A stretch of 64,000 nt of DNA. Origin: Mycobacterium marinum (GTDB lineage: Bacteria > Actinomycetota > Actinomycetes > Mycobacteriales > Mycobacteriaceae). Below, one piece after another: positions 9,671 through 18,153 of this stretch (positions are counted from its first letter, which is position 1; each line of letters begins with the position of its first letter). Position numbers and translations under genes: made by a program. The DNA lies in NCBI RefSeq assembly GCF_003391395.1, contig NZ_CP024190.1, positions 5,890,001 to 5,954,000 on the forward strand, given 5' to 3'. Under the pieces are notes generated by a model, which saw nothing but the letters and a program-made list of their open reading frames with translations, did not search any database and was not told where the DNA came from.

Positions 9671-10557
9671 GTCCGATGAAATACACCGTCAGCATCGCGA
9701 TGGGCCCGATCGATGAACTGATCGGCATCGCCAAGACCGCCGAGGAAGTCGGATTCGACTCGATCGCGTTGCCGGATTCCCTGTTCTACATGGAGAAGGC
9801 CGCCGCCGACTATCCCTACACCCCCGACGGTTCGCGGATGTGGAACCAGGACACACCGTGGGTAGATCCCCTGATCGCGGCCGCCGCGATGGGGGCGGCC
9901 ACTTCGAAGCTGCGCTTCTACACCAATGTGCTCAAGCTCGGGTCCCGCAATCCGCTGCTGCTGGCCCGTCAGGTCGGCTCGGTGGCCAACCTGACCAACA
10001 ACCGCTTCGGCTTCGGTGTCGGGATCGGCTGGGCGCCGGAAGAGTTCGAGTGGTGCGGTGTTCCGTACCGGCGCCGCGGCGCGCGAGTCGACGAGATGAT
10101 CGACGTGATCAAGCTGGTGCTCGGTGGCGGCATGGTCGAGTTCCATGGCCAGTTCTACGATTTCGATCGCCTGCAAATGAGCCCGGCCCCCAGTGAGCCG
10201 GTGCCGTTTTTCGTCGGTGGGCATACCGACGTGGCGCTGCGTCGCGCAGCCCGCATCGGCGACGGCTGGACCAGCGCGATGATGACCGGTGAGCAGCTGG
10301 CCGAAACCATCGGAAAGCTCAACCAACTGCGCGCCGAATATGGGCGAGCCGAGCAACCATTCGAGTTTCAGGCGGTGTGCATCGACAAGTTCGGAGTGCA
10401 GGGCCACCGCGAGCTCGCCGAGGCCGGGGTGACCGACAACATCGTCATACCGTGGGTCTTTGACGGCTTGGGATTCGACGCGCCGCTGGGCAAGAAGCAG
10501 GACTCGATGAAGCGCTTTGCCGATACGTATATCCACTCCGGGTGGCAAGCCGCGTGA
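9667..10557 (+). CDS. F420-dependent LLM-class oxidoreductase in the ltp operon
   Basis: A 296-residue luciferase-like TIM-barrel oxidoreductase with the F420-group pattern: KYTVSIAMGPIDELIGIAKTAEEVGFDSIALPDSLFY, then NNRFGFGVGIGWAPEEFEWCG and PFFVGGHTDVALRRAARIGDGW in separate blocks. Both ends overlap neighbours by four bases (ATGA with ltp3, GTGA with the next gene), so it belongs to the ltp operon. I recall ltp3 being followed directly by Rv3524 in M. tuberculosis; this gene is extra relative to that. Substrate unknown. Confidence 0.88.
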
Positions 10558-10964
10558 GTTCCACACATCCCGCCCACGAAGCCGGCCGCAGATCCCGGGA
10601 AGCGGTCACGGCCCGCGACAAGCAAGCCTGGCTGGCAGTGTTCGCCGACGACGCGGTCGTCGAAGACCCCATCGGCCCGTCCGCCTTCGATCCCGAGGGA
10701 AAGGGTCACCGGGGCCGTGCCGCGATATCAGCCTTTTGGGACAAGGCGATCGAGCCCACCACCAGAATCGAGTTTTTCTTCCGCGACACTTACCAGTGCG
10801 GCAACGAGGAGGCCAACGTCGGCCACATCCTGATCACCACCGGTGACTACCAGGTCACGGCGGAAGGTGTGTTCACCTACAAGGCCAACGACGCGGGACA
10901 ATTGGTGGCCCTGCGCGCCTACTGGGAGATGGACCGGGCCGCCGCGACCACCAGAAAGGCTTAG
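10554..10964 (+). CDS. SnoaL/NTF2-like protein
   Basis: A 136-residue protein with the NTF2/SnoaL (ketosteroid-isomerase-like) pattern: an N-terminal helix REAVTARDKQAWLAVFADDAVVEDPIGP, a central GHRGRAAISAFWDKAI helix and C-terminal beta strands ending LVALRAYWEMD. This fold binds or isomerises small hydrophobic compounds, including steroids. GTG 10554 overlaps the upstream stop; an upstream GTG at 10542 is possible. Last gene of the operon that starts at 6426. The exact reaction cannot be inferred. Confidence 0.82.
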   Translation: MSSTHPAHEAGRRSREAVTARDKQAWLAVFADDAVVEDPIGPSAFDPEGKGHRGRAAISAFWDKAIEPTTRIEFFFRDTYQCGNEEANVGHILITTGDYQVTAEGVFTYKANDAGQLVALRAYWEMDRAAATTRKA

Positions 10965-11064
10965 CCGGCCGCGCCAGCGCCCCCATTTAGGCATCGCACC
11001 GGGTATGCCGACTGAGGTACGGTCTTGGGGTTGCGATCACCGAAGGTGGTGAAGGAGTCGACCC

Positions 11065-12009
11065 ATGGCGGGTGTCGGGTTCAGAATGTCGCCGCGGAAA
11101 TGGGCAAGAGCCGCGATGGCCGGTGGCGCGGTAGTAGTCGTGGCGATTCTCGCGGTCAGCGCCTATTTGATCTTCAAACCATCCGGCAAGACGCCCTCCG
11201 ATCAGCTCGACCGGTCGGCCGCCAGTGCCGCGGCCCAACCCACCCAGACCACCCTGCATTTCAACCCGTCCGGCCCCGCTGCGGTGGCCGTGGACAGTCT
11301 CGACACGGTGTACGTCGCCGACTCGGGCAATAGGCTGGTGCAGAAACTCACCGCCGGATCCAGCAAACCGGTCACGGTTCGGATCGGCGAGCCGATAACG
11401 CCGGGCGGTGTTGCGGTCGACCGCCACGATGTCGTCTATGTGATCGATGGAGCCGCCAACCGGGTATTGAAGGTGCCGGCCGGCTCCACAACCCCGGTCG
11501 AACTCCCGTTCACGGGCCTTGCCGACCCACACGGTTTGGCCTTCGACAGCGTCGACACCTGCTACGTCGTCGACCACGTCAACAACAACGTGCTGAAACT
11601 GCCCGCGGGCTCGACCACCCCCAGCGAACTCGGCTTCACCGGCCTGGACCGTCCCTACGATGTGGCAGCAAACAACGTCGGTACCGTCTATGTCACCGAC
11701 AGCGGCCACAACCGGGTATTGGCGCTGGCCACGGGTGCGACACAGCCGGTAGAACTCCCTTTCACCGGCCTCAATTTCCCGGCTGGCGTAGCGGTGGATC
11801 TCAACGGCAACATCTATGTGGCCGACCTGAACAACAACCGGGTGGTGCGGCTGGATGCCGCTACGCACGAACAGACCGTCCTACCTTTCGACGATCTCTT
11901 TTCCCCGACCGACGTCGCGGTGGACAACCACGGTTCTGTCTATGTGATCGACTACCACGACCGGGTGCTGAAACTGCCCGCACAGTCCAACAGCCGCCAT
12001 GAGTCCTGA
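11065..12009 (+). CDS. Membrane-anchored NHL/beta-propeller protein, copy 1 (Rv3524-like)
   Basis: A 314-residue protein with one N-terminal transmembrane helix (about residues 17-37, AAMAGGAVVVVAILAVSAYL) and an extracytoplasmic beta-propeller. Six repeats of roughly 40 residues follow the pattern GVAVDxxDxVYVxDxxxNRVxxL, as in NHL repeats. It resembles M. tuberculosis Rv3524 and the sensor domain of PknD. Likely a scaffold or ligand-binding domain outside the membrane; ligand unknown. The first of two tandem copies that also share flanking sequence. Confidence 0.88.
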   Translation: MAGVGFRMSPRKWARAAMAGGAVVVVAILAVSAYLIFKPSGKTPSDQLDRSAASAAAQPTQTTLHFNPSGPAAVAVDSLDTVYVADSGNRLVQKLTAGSSKPVTVRIGEPITPGGVAVDRHDVVYVIDGAANRVLKVPAGSTTPVELPFTGLADPHGLAFDSVDTCYVVDHVNNNVLKLPAGSTTPSELGFTGLDRPYDVAANNVGTVYVTDSGHNRVLALATGATQPVELPFTGLNFPAGVAVDLNGNIYVADLNNNRVVRLDAATHEQTVLPFDDLFSPTDVAVDNHGSVYVIDYHDRVLKLPAQSNSRHES

Positions 12010-12028
12010 CGAATTCGATTGGTCTGTA

Positions 12029-12047
12029 ATGCCGTTGGCTACGGCAT
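12029..12047 (+). terminator. Weak candidate hairpin after propeller gene copy 1
   Basis: ATGCCGT-TGGCT-ACGGCAT forms a 7-bp stem with a 5-base loop, 20 bases after the stop. There is no U-tract, so termination is only suggested; a CGATCCGGATCG palindrome follows directly. Confidence 0.3.
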
Positions 12048-12215
12048 CGATCCGGATCGGTTCCAGCCCCGCCCGATGCCGCGCGGCAAGGTCGCGATAC
12101 GGCGCCTGGCCTGGACCAGCTAGCGCCTGCGACCCAGCTCACACATCGCACCGGGCATGCCGATCGGGTACTGTCTTGGCGTTGCGATGACCGGAGGAGG
12201 CGAAGGAGTCGGCAG

Positions 12216-13154
12216 ATGGCGGGTATCGGATTCGGGGCGTCGCCACGCAAGTGGCGAAAGCTGGCGATTACCGGTGGCGCGATAGTTGTCGTCGCGATTC
12301 TCGCGGTCACCGGCTACCTGATCTTCAAGCCATCGGGCCAAGCGCCGGTCAAACGGGTCGACCTATCCACCGCCGCCGACCAACCCGCCCAGATCAAGCT
12401 GCATTTCCACCTGGCGGATCCGGACGGGGTCGCCCTGGACAGTTTCGATACGGTCTACGTCGCCGACTCGGGCAATATGCTGGTGCAGAAGCTGCCTGCC
12501 GGATCCAACACCCCGTCGGCGTTTCCGATCTCGGCCAAGATAGTTCCGGGCGGCGTAGCGGTGGACCGTCACAATGCCGTCTATGTGATAGACGCAGCTG
12601 CCAACCGGGTGTTGAAGGTTCCGCCCGACTCCACAATCCCGATCGAGCTGCCGTTCACGGGCCTTGCCGACCCACACGGCTTGGCCTTTGACAGCGCGGA
12701 CACCTGCTACGTCGTCGACCACGTCAACAACAACGTGCTGAAACTGCCCGCTGGCTCGAGCACCCCCAGCGAGCTGGGTTTCACCGGCCTGGACCGTCCC
12801 TACGATGTGGCAGCCGACAACGCCGACACCGTCTATGTCACCGACAGCGGACACAACCGGGTGGTGGCGCTGGCCGCAGGCGCGACACAGCCGGTGGACC
12901 TCCCGTTCACCGGCCTCAACTTCCCCGCTGGGGTGACCGTGGACCTGAGCGGCAACGTCTATGTGGCCGACCTGAACAACAACCGGGTGGTGCGGATGGA
13001 TGCCGCCACACACGAACAGTCCGTGCTGCCTTTCAAGGATCTCTTTTCCCCGACCGACGTGGCAGTCGATAGTCAGGGGTCGGTCTATGTCATCGACTAT
13101 CGCGACCGGGTGCTGAAACTGCCTGCGCAGTCCAACAGCCGCCACGCTCGCTGA
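12216..13154 (+). CDS. Membrane-anchored NHL/beta-propeller protein, copy 2
   Basis: A 312-residue close paralog of the preceding gene with the same architecture: signal-anchor helix at about residues 17-38, then an NHL-type propeller. Most differences lie in the linker (residues 40-60) and first propeller blades, while the last three blades are nearly identical, suggesting recent duplication or gene conversion. Its promoter region and 3' flank are also copies of those of the first gene. Confidence 0.88.
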   Translation: MAGIGFGASPRKWRKLAITGGAIVVVAILAVTGYLIFKPSGQAPVKRVDLSTAADQPAQIKLHFHLADPDGVALDSFDTVYVADSGNMLVQKLPAGSNTPSAFPISAKIVPGGVAVDRHNAVYVIDAAANRVLKVPPDSTIPIELPFTGLADPHGLAFDSADTCYVVDHVNNNVLKLPAGSSTPSELGFTGLDRPYDVAADNADTVYVTDSGHNRVVALAAGATQPVDLPFTGLNFPAGVTVDLSGNVYVADLNNNRVVRMDAATHEQSVLPFKDLFSPTDVAVDSQGSVYVIDYRDRVLKLPAQSNSRHAR

Positions 13155-13257
13155 CGAATTCGATTGGCCTACAGAGCCCATTAGCCACGCACCGCGCGAA
13201 TTGGCGTCCTGTACCAACCGCATCTGTGATACTCGTTGCAGGCGCAGGAGGTAAATC

Positions 13258-13584
13258 ATGGCGGTCGTTGTCAGCCCGGCGATCCTGGCAACGACGAGCG
13301 ACAAGGCGCTGACCATCGGGTCACTGATCCGCGAAGCCAACAGACTGGCGGAATTCGCCACCACCCAGCTTGCGCCCGCGGCCGGTGACGAGATCTCGGC
13401 GGCAGTTGCGACATTGTTCGCCTGTTACGGCCAGACGTATCAAACGCTCGGCATCGCGGCCGCGAGGTTTCACGACGAGTTCGTGGGCAACCTGCGCGCG
13501 GCCGCGACGTCCTATGCCAGCGCCGAGGCCACCAACGCCTCACTCGCCCACGACCTGCTGAACACGGTGAACGCACCCGCCTAG
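13258..13584 (+). CDS. PE domain (5' part of an IS-interrupted PE_PGRS gene)
   Basis: A 108-residue PE domain beginning MAVVVSPAILATTSDKALTI, with the helical-hairpin pattern typical of PE proteins (secreted through ESX type VII systems). It stops at a TAG (13582-13584) exactly where an insertion sequence begins. The conserved continuation (LLGRPLIGNG and glycine-rich repeats) resumes beyond the element at 14559. Ribosome site GGAGG lies 9 bases before ATG 13258. As a free PE domain it could still be made and secreted. Confidence 0.85.
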   Translation: MAVVVSPAILATTSDKALTIGSLIREANRLAEFATTQLAPAAGDEISAAVATLFACYGQTYQTLGIAAARFHDEFVGNLRAAATSYASAEATNASLAHDLLNTVNAPA

Positions 13585-14554
13585 GGCGTGTCTCCCGAAC
13601 TGGAAGGCGTTTACCAGCGACGATTGGCCGGTGACGCGAATGGGTGTGATTTCTGACGAGTTGTGGGCGGCAGTTGAATCGTTGATGCCGTCAGATAAGG
13701 GCAAGCGGGGCAACAGGTTCGCTGACCATCGCCTGATACTGGAAGGGATCGCGTGGCGATTCCGCACGGGTAGCCCATGGCGGGACCTGCCAACCGATTT
13801 CGGACCATGGCAGACGGTGTGGAAGCGGCATCACCGGTGGTCGTTGGATGGCACCTACGACGCGATGTTCGCCCAGGTCGCGGCGGTATTCGGGGTCGAC
13901 GCCGCGATGGTTGAGGACATCGAGAAGCTGCTGTCGGTGGATTCGACGAACGTGCGGGCGCATCAGCATTGCGCGGGGGCACGCTCGGACACGCTGGCCA
14001 CAGGGGGCTCTGTCGAATTACAAGAAATCTGCCGATGAGCCCGACGATCACGCGATCGGCCGCTCCCGCGGCGGGCTCACCACCAAGATTCACGCCCTGA
14101 CCGATCAGCGCGAAGCCCCGGTGGCGGTCCGGTTGACCGCCGGACAGGCCGGCGACAACCCCCAATTGGTGCCGCTGCTCGACGACTACGCCGCGGCCTG
14201 CACGGAGCAAGACCCGTCCGGTCCCGACTTCCGATTGCTCGCCGACAAGGCGTATTCGCATCCGAGCACGCGTACCGAATTGCGTTCCAGAAGAATCAAA
14301 CACACAATTCCTGAACGCAAAGACCAGATCGCGCAACGCAAAGCCAAAGGATCAACCGGTGGCCGCCCGCCCGCGTTCGACCCCGCCCTCTACGGGCTTC
14401 GCAACACCGTCGAGCGAGGCTTCAACCGGCTCAAGCAGTGGCGCGGCGTCGCGACCCGGTACGACAAATACGCCCTGACCTACCTCGGCGGTGTCCTACT
14501 GGCATGCGCAGTCATCCATGCCCGTGTGGGAGCCGCTGAACTGGGAGACACGCC
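13585..14554 (+). mobile_element. IS5-superfamily insertion sequence with CTAG target duplication
   Basis: A 970-bp element with 12-bp perfect terminal inverted repeats: GGCGTGTCTCCC at 13585-13596 and its complement at 14543-14554. CTAG flanks both sides (13581-13584 and 14555-14558) and is the likely target duplication; because CTAG is palindromic, a 2-bp TA duplication cannot be excluded. It carries a two-phase transposase of the IS5/IS427 type. It separates the PE and PGRS parts of one gene. Confidence 0.9.
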
Positions 14555-14558
14555 CTAG
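13631..14558 (+). CDS. IS5-type transposase, two reading phases joined by a frameshift
   Basis: Phase A (13631-14038) encodes the N-terminal DUF4096-like part, SDELWAAVESLMP through KRHHRWSLDGTYD, and the first DDE-type aspartate in LLSVDSTNVRAHQH. Phase B continues from about 14008 to the stop at 14556-14558 with ALSNYKKSADEPDD, SRGGLTTKIHALTD, LLADKAYSH and RNTVERGFNRLKQWRG, holding the second Asp and the catalytic Glu. The phases join at a run of five G (14003-14007): dropping one G restores LATG-ALSNYKK. Either a +1 recoding site or a one-base insertion. The TAG stop is supplied by the flanking CTAG, not by the element. Confidence 0.85.
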
Positions 14559-15866
14559 ACGCTATTGGGGCGCCCGCTCATCGGCAACGGCGCTAACGGC
14601 GCGCCGCGCACGGGCGCAAACGGTGGCGACGGTGGGATATTGATCGGCAATGGCGGCAGCGGCGGGTCCGGCGCGGCCGGCTCGGTGGGCGGAAACGGCG
14701 GTGCGGCGGGGCTGCTCTGGGGCACCGCCGGAGCCGGCGGCGCCGGTGGTAGCGCGAACTCCGGAACCGGCGGCGCTGGCGGGATCGGCGGTGCCGCAGG
14801 ACTTTTCGGAACAGGAGGCGCTGGCGGCGCGGGTGGCGCCGGCGGCACCGCGGCCGGAGGCTCATTGACGGCCAACGGTGGGGCAGGCGGGGCCGGTGGC
14901 CTCGGCGGCATGCTGTTCGGCACCGGCGGGTCCGGCGGGGCCGGTGGCGTCGCCCAGCTGGTTGCCGGCACCGGCGGGGACGGCGGCCATGCCGGACTGT
15001 TCGGCACTGGCGGCGCGGGCGGCGCCGGCGGGCTCTCCCTGGCGGGCGGAGGGGCGGGCGGTGACGGCGGCGTCGGTGGCGGCGGCGGATGGCTGTTCGG
15101 CGACGGCGGGGTCGGTGGAATCGGCGGGAATCTACTGGACAACGACGCCGGGGTCGACGGGGTCGGCGGCGCGGGCGGGGCCGGCGGTGCCGCGGGCTTG
15201 TTCTTCGGTGCCGGCGGGGCCGGCGGCCACGGCGGAAGTGCGATAAACGCCAACGCCGGATCTGGCGGTGCCGGCGGCGCCGGTGGCGCCGGCGCGTTGT
15301 TCGCCGGTAATGGTGGGGTGGGCGGCACCGGCGGGAATTCGCTCGGGACCGGTGGCGGGATGGGTGGGGCCGGCGGCCAGTCTGGCGTGTTCGGTGACGG
15401 TGGCGCCGGCGGGACCGGCGGAGACTCGGTCAACATCGCCGGGACCGGTGGCGTCGGCGGCGCTGCCTGGCTGGTCGGCGCCGGTGGCGCGGGCGGTGTC
15501 GGCGGGTTCGGTGACCTGATTGGCGGTGCCGGCGGCAACGGCGGTGCCGGCGGTGCACTTGTCGGCGACGGCGGTGCCGGCGGTGGCGGCGGGATTACCG
15601 CGCTGTCCGGCAATGCCGGCGGGGACGGCGGCAATGGCGGCAAGGCCGGGCTGATCGGCTCCGGTGGTTCTGGCGGCGCCGGTGGGCAGGCCCTGCAGCC
15701 TGGGAGCACCGGCGGCACCGGCGGGGCCGGAGGTAACGCACAGTTGATCGGCAACGGTGGCAACGGTGGCAATGGCGGGTCGGGCCAACCGGATAACGGC
15801 AACGCCCGCGCGGCCGGGGCCGGTGGCCTGTTGGCCGGCCTCAACGGAACACCGGGGCTGAACTAA
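14559..15866 (+). pseudogene. PGRS domain (3' part of the IS-interrupted PE_PGRS gene)
   Basis: In phase with the PE fragment once the element and one CTAG are removed, this reads TLLGRPLIGNGANGAPRTG and then about 420 residues of Gly-Gly-Ala/Gly-Gly-Asn repeats, ending at TAA 15864-15866. The body is open, with no internal stop. It lacks a PE domain, and the collapsed junction has an in-frame TAG, so a full-length product is not expected. The long proline-rich frame on the opposite strand is a mirror of the GGC repeats. Confidence 0.85.
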
Positions 15867-15872
15867 CCGGGG

Positions 15873-16397
15873 TTAGAGCGGCTCCAGCCCGGCCATGTGT
15901 CGCGCCGCCAGGTCGCGATAGGCCTGCGGATTGACATTGACCCACATCTCCGCGCCGGTTCCGGCAATCGGTCCTTTCACCTTGGCCGGTGCCCCGCTGA
16001 CCAGCATCCCCTCCGGAATCTGAGTGCCGCCCACCACCAACGAATGCGCGGCGACCAGACAGCGCGCGCCGATCACGGCACCGTCGAGAACCGTTGCGTG
16101 GTTGGCGATTAGCGCCTCAGCCCCGACGTGGACGCCATGAATCACGCACAGGTGCGCCACCGTTGCGCCCGGGCCGATGTCGACCGGGATGCCTGGCGGT
16201 GCATGCAACACGGACCCGTCTTGCACATTGGCGCCCTCCCGTATCACGACGGGCGCGTAGTCGCCTCGTAGCACGGCGTTGAACCACACCGACGCCCCCG
16301 CCTCGACGGTGACGTCGCCGATCAGCGTCGCGGTTGGCGCTACGAACGCGGTGGGATCAACGCGCGGGGAGCGACCCTCAAACGAAAATAGCGGCAT
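15873..16397 (-). CDS. Gamma-carbonic-anhydrase-like hexapeptide protein (Rv3525c-like)
   Basis: A 174-residue left-handed beta-helix protein with hexapeptide repeats (PTATLIGDVTVEAGASVWFN, ANVQDGSVLH, GATVAHLCVIHG). Histidines at about residues 65, 82 and 87 fit the trimeric gamma-carbonic-anhydrase metal site. It matches Rv3525c. Function is probably CO2/bicarbonate or a related metal-dependent reaction; not demonstrated. Divergent from kshA, with a KstR operator between. Confidence 0.87.
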   Translation of the reverse strand: MPLFSFEGRSPRVDPTAFVAPTATLIGDVTVEAGASVWFNAVLRGDYAPVVIREGANVQDGSVLHAPPGIPVDIGPGATVAHLCVIHGVHVGAEALIANHATVLDGAVIGARCLVAAHSLVVGGTQIPEGMLVSGAPAKVKGPIAGTGAEMWVNVNPQAYRDLAARHMAGLEPL

Positions 16398-16468
16398 CGT
16401 TTACATATACCGCAACATGCATATGCCGTGGCCAGACTCGCCGTCGTTGCACTCCCCCACCCCAAAAC

Positions 16469-16482
16469 TGTAACGTGTTCTA
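16469..16482. promoter_or_regulatory. KstR operator upstream of kshA
   Basis: TGTAACGTGTTCTA fits TnnAACnnGTTnnA. It ends 28 bases before the kshA GTG and lies 72 bases from the gamma-carbonic-anhydrase-like gene start. Confidence 0.85.
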
Positions 16483-16510
16483 GTTAGAGACAGCGATCTG
16501 GAGGTTACGG

Positions 16511-17695
16511 GTGAGTACCGACACAACTGCCGTCGGCGTCCGGGAGATCGACGCCGGCATCTTGCCGAACAGGTATGCGCGCGGCTGGCATTGCCTGGGC
16601 GTTGCCAAGGACTTCATGGACGGTAAGCCCCATGGAGTGGAGGCGTTCGGCACCAAGCTGGTGGTGTTCACCGACTCCCACGGGGACCTGAAGATCCTCG
16701 ACAGCTATTGCCGGCACATGGGTGGTGACCTGTCGGAGGGCACCATCAAGGGCGACGAGGTGGCCTGCCCGTTCCACGATTGGCGCTGGGGCGGTGACGG
16801 CCGCTGCAAGTTGGTGCCCTACGCCAAGCGCACGCCCCGGATGGCGCGCACCCGGTCGTGGACGACGGATGTCCGTGGTGGGCTGCTCTTCGTCTGGCAC
16901 GACCACGAAGGCAACCCACCCGACCCCGCGGTCCGCATCCCCGAGATTCCCGAGGCCGCGAGCGATGACTGGACCCAGTGGCGGTGGAACCGGATTCTCA
17001 TCGAGGGCTCCAACTGCCGCGACATCATCGACAACGTCACCGACATGGCGCACTTCTTCTACATCCACTTCGGGCTGCCGACCTACTTCAAGAACGTCTT
17101 CGAAGGCCACATCGCATCGCAGTATCTGCACAACGTCGGGCGCCCCGATGTTGACGATCTCGGAACCGCTTACGGTGAAGCGCACTTGGATTCGGAAGCG
17201 TCGTATTTCGGGCCGTCGTTCATGATCAACTGGCTGCACAACAGCTACGGCGGGTACAAGTCCGAGTCGATTCTGATCAACTGCCACTACCCGGTGACCC
17301 AGGACTCATTCGTGCTGCAGTGGGGTGTCATCGTCGAAAAGCCCAAGGGCATGGACGAAAAGATGACCGACAAGCTGTCGCGGGTGTTTACCGAAGGTGT
17401 CAGCAAGGGCTTCTTGCAGGACGTCGAGATCTGGAAGCACAAGACCCGCATCGACAATCCCCTGCTGGTCGAAGAAGACGGCGCCGTTTATCAGATGCGA
17501 CGCTGGTATGAGCAGTTCTACGTGGATGCCGCCGACGTCACCCCGGAGATGGTGGAACGCTTCGAGATGGAAGTCGACACCACCCGCGCCAACGAGTTCT
17601 GGCGGGCCGAGGTCCAACAGAATCTGGAGACAAAGAAGCTCCAGGAGCAGCAGGCCGAATCGGTGCCCGACGACGCGCCCGCCGAGCAACACTGA
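16511..17695 (+). CDS. kshA: 3-ketosteroid 9-alpha-hydroxylase, oxygenase component KshA
   Basis: A 394-residue Rieske oxygenase matching M. tuberculosis KshA (Rv3526). It hydroxylates C9 of ADD/AD-type steroids or their CoA thioesters and, with KstD, causes ring-B opening. The Rieske ligands are C67-R-H69 and C86-P-F-H89. The mononuclear-iron ligands D178, H181 and H186 lie in DNVTDMAHFFYIHFG. The reductase partner KshB is not in this window. The GTG start follows GGAGGTTACGG, a good ribosome site. Confidence 0.96.
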   Translation: MSTDTTAVGVREIDAGILPNRYARGWHCLGVAKDFMDGKPHGVEAFGTKLVVFTDSHGDLKILDSYCRHMGGDLSEGTIKGDEVACPFHDWRWGGDGRCKLVPYAKRTPRMARTRSWTTDVRGGLLFVWHDHEGNPPDPAVRIPEIPEAASDDWTQWRWNRILIEGSNCRDIIDNVTDMAHFFYIHFGLPTYFKNVFEGHIASQYLHNVGRPDVDDLGTAYGEAHLDSEASYFGPSFMINWLHNSYGGYKSESILINCHYPVTQDSFVLQWGVIVEKPKGMDEKMTDKLSRVFTEGVSKGFLQDVEIWKHKTRIDNPLLVEEDGAVYQMRRWYEQFYVDAADVTPEMVERFEMEVDTTRANEFWRAEVQQNLETKKLQEQQAESVPDDAPAEQH

Positions 17696-17700
17696 CGGCC

Positions 17701-18150
17701 ATGGCAGCACCGGACGATCAAGAGGTCCCCGACGTCGATCAACTCGCCAGGTCGATGCTGCTGCTCCTCGGTGACCATCATGATCACCAGGAATCCTCCG
17801 AACAGCACCATGGGCGTCAGCCCTGGTCGAAGTCAAGGGATTTCACCAACGACCCGCAGCGCGGCGCGGCGGTTCGCCAAGCCAGTCTCGCCGATCGCGA
17901 ACGCTATCTCACGGCCGGATTGCAGCCAGTGGATTGCCGATTCTGCCACGTTACCGTCACCGTCAAGCAACTCGGTCCGGGCCATACCGCGGTGCAGTGG
18001 AACACCGAGGCAGCACAGCGGTGCGCTCATTTCGCCGAAGTCCGGCGATCCGGCGGGGATACCGCGCGCACCAAGGCCTGCCCCAAGATGACCGACAGCA
18101 TCCAGCACGCCATCGCCGAAGGCGTGCTGGTGCAACATGATCCAGACTAA
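17701..18150 (+). CDS. Conserved protein downstream of kshA (Rv3527-like)
   Basis: A 149-residue protein in the Rv3527 position, starting 5 bases after the kshA stop and probably co-transcribed. The N-terminal half is acidic with a His-rich patch (GDHHDHQESSEQHHG). The C-terminal half contains CRFC plus cysteines in QRCAHF and KACPKM, a possible metal site. No enzymatic family is recognised. Its coupling to kshA suggests a role with the oxygenase, for example Fe-S or redox support, but that is speculation. Confidence 0.75.
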   Translation: MAAPDDQEVPDVDQLARSMLLLLGDHHDHQESSEQHHGRQPWSKSRDFTNDPQRGAAVRQASLADRERYLTAGLQPVDCRFCHVTVTVKQLGPGHTAVQWNTEAAQRCAHFAEVRRSGGDTARTKACPKMTDSIQHAIAEGVLVQHDPD

Positions 18151-18153
18151 TCG

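Larger units (their letters stand above)
10992..13167 (+). repeat. Tandem duplication of the Rv3524-like gene with its promoter
   Basis: Two direct repeat units, about 10992-12022 and 12144-13167, period about 1151 bp. Each begins at CATCGCACCGGG, about 72 bases before the start codon, and ends at GACGAATTCGATTGG just after the stop. Spacer 12023-12143 is unrelated and holds a 7-bp hairpin (12029-12047). Confidence 0.85.

Noticed and set aside
14555..15844. Long proline-rich open frame on the minus strand opposite the PGRS segment
   Set aside because: It is the mirror of GGC/GCC repeats; similar frames appear opposite every PGRS block and have no independent signals.
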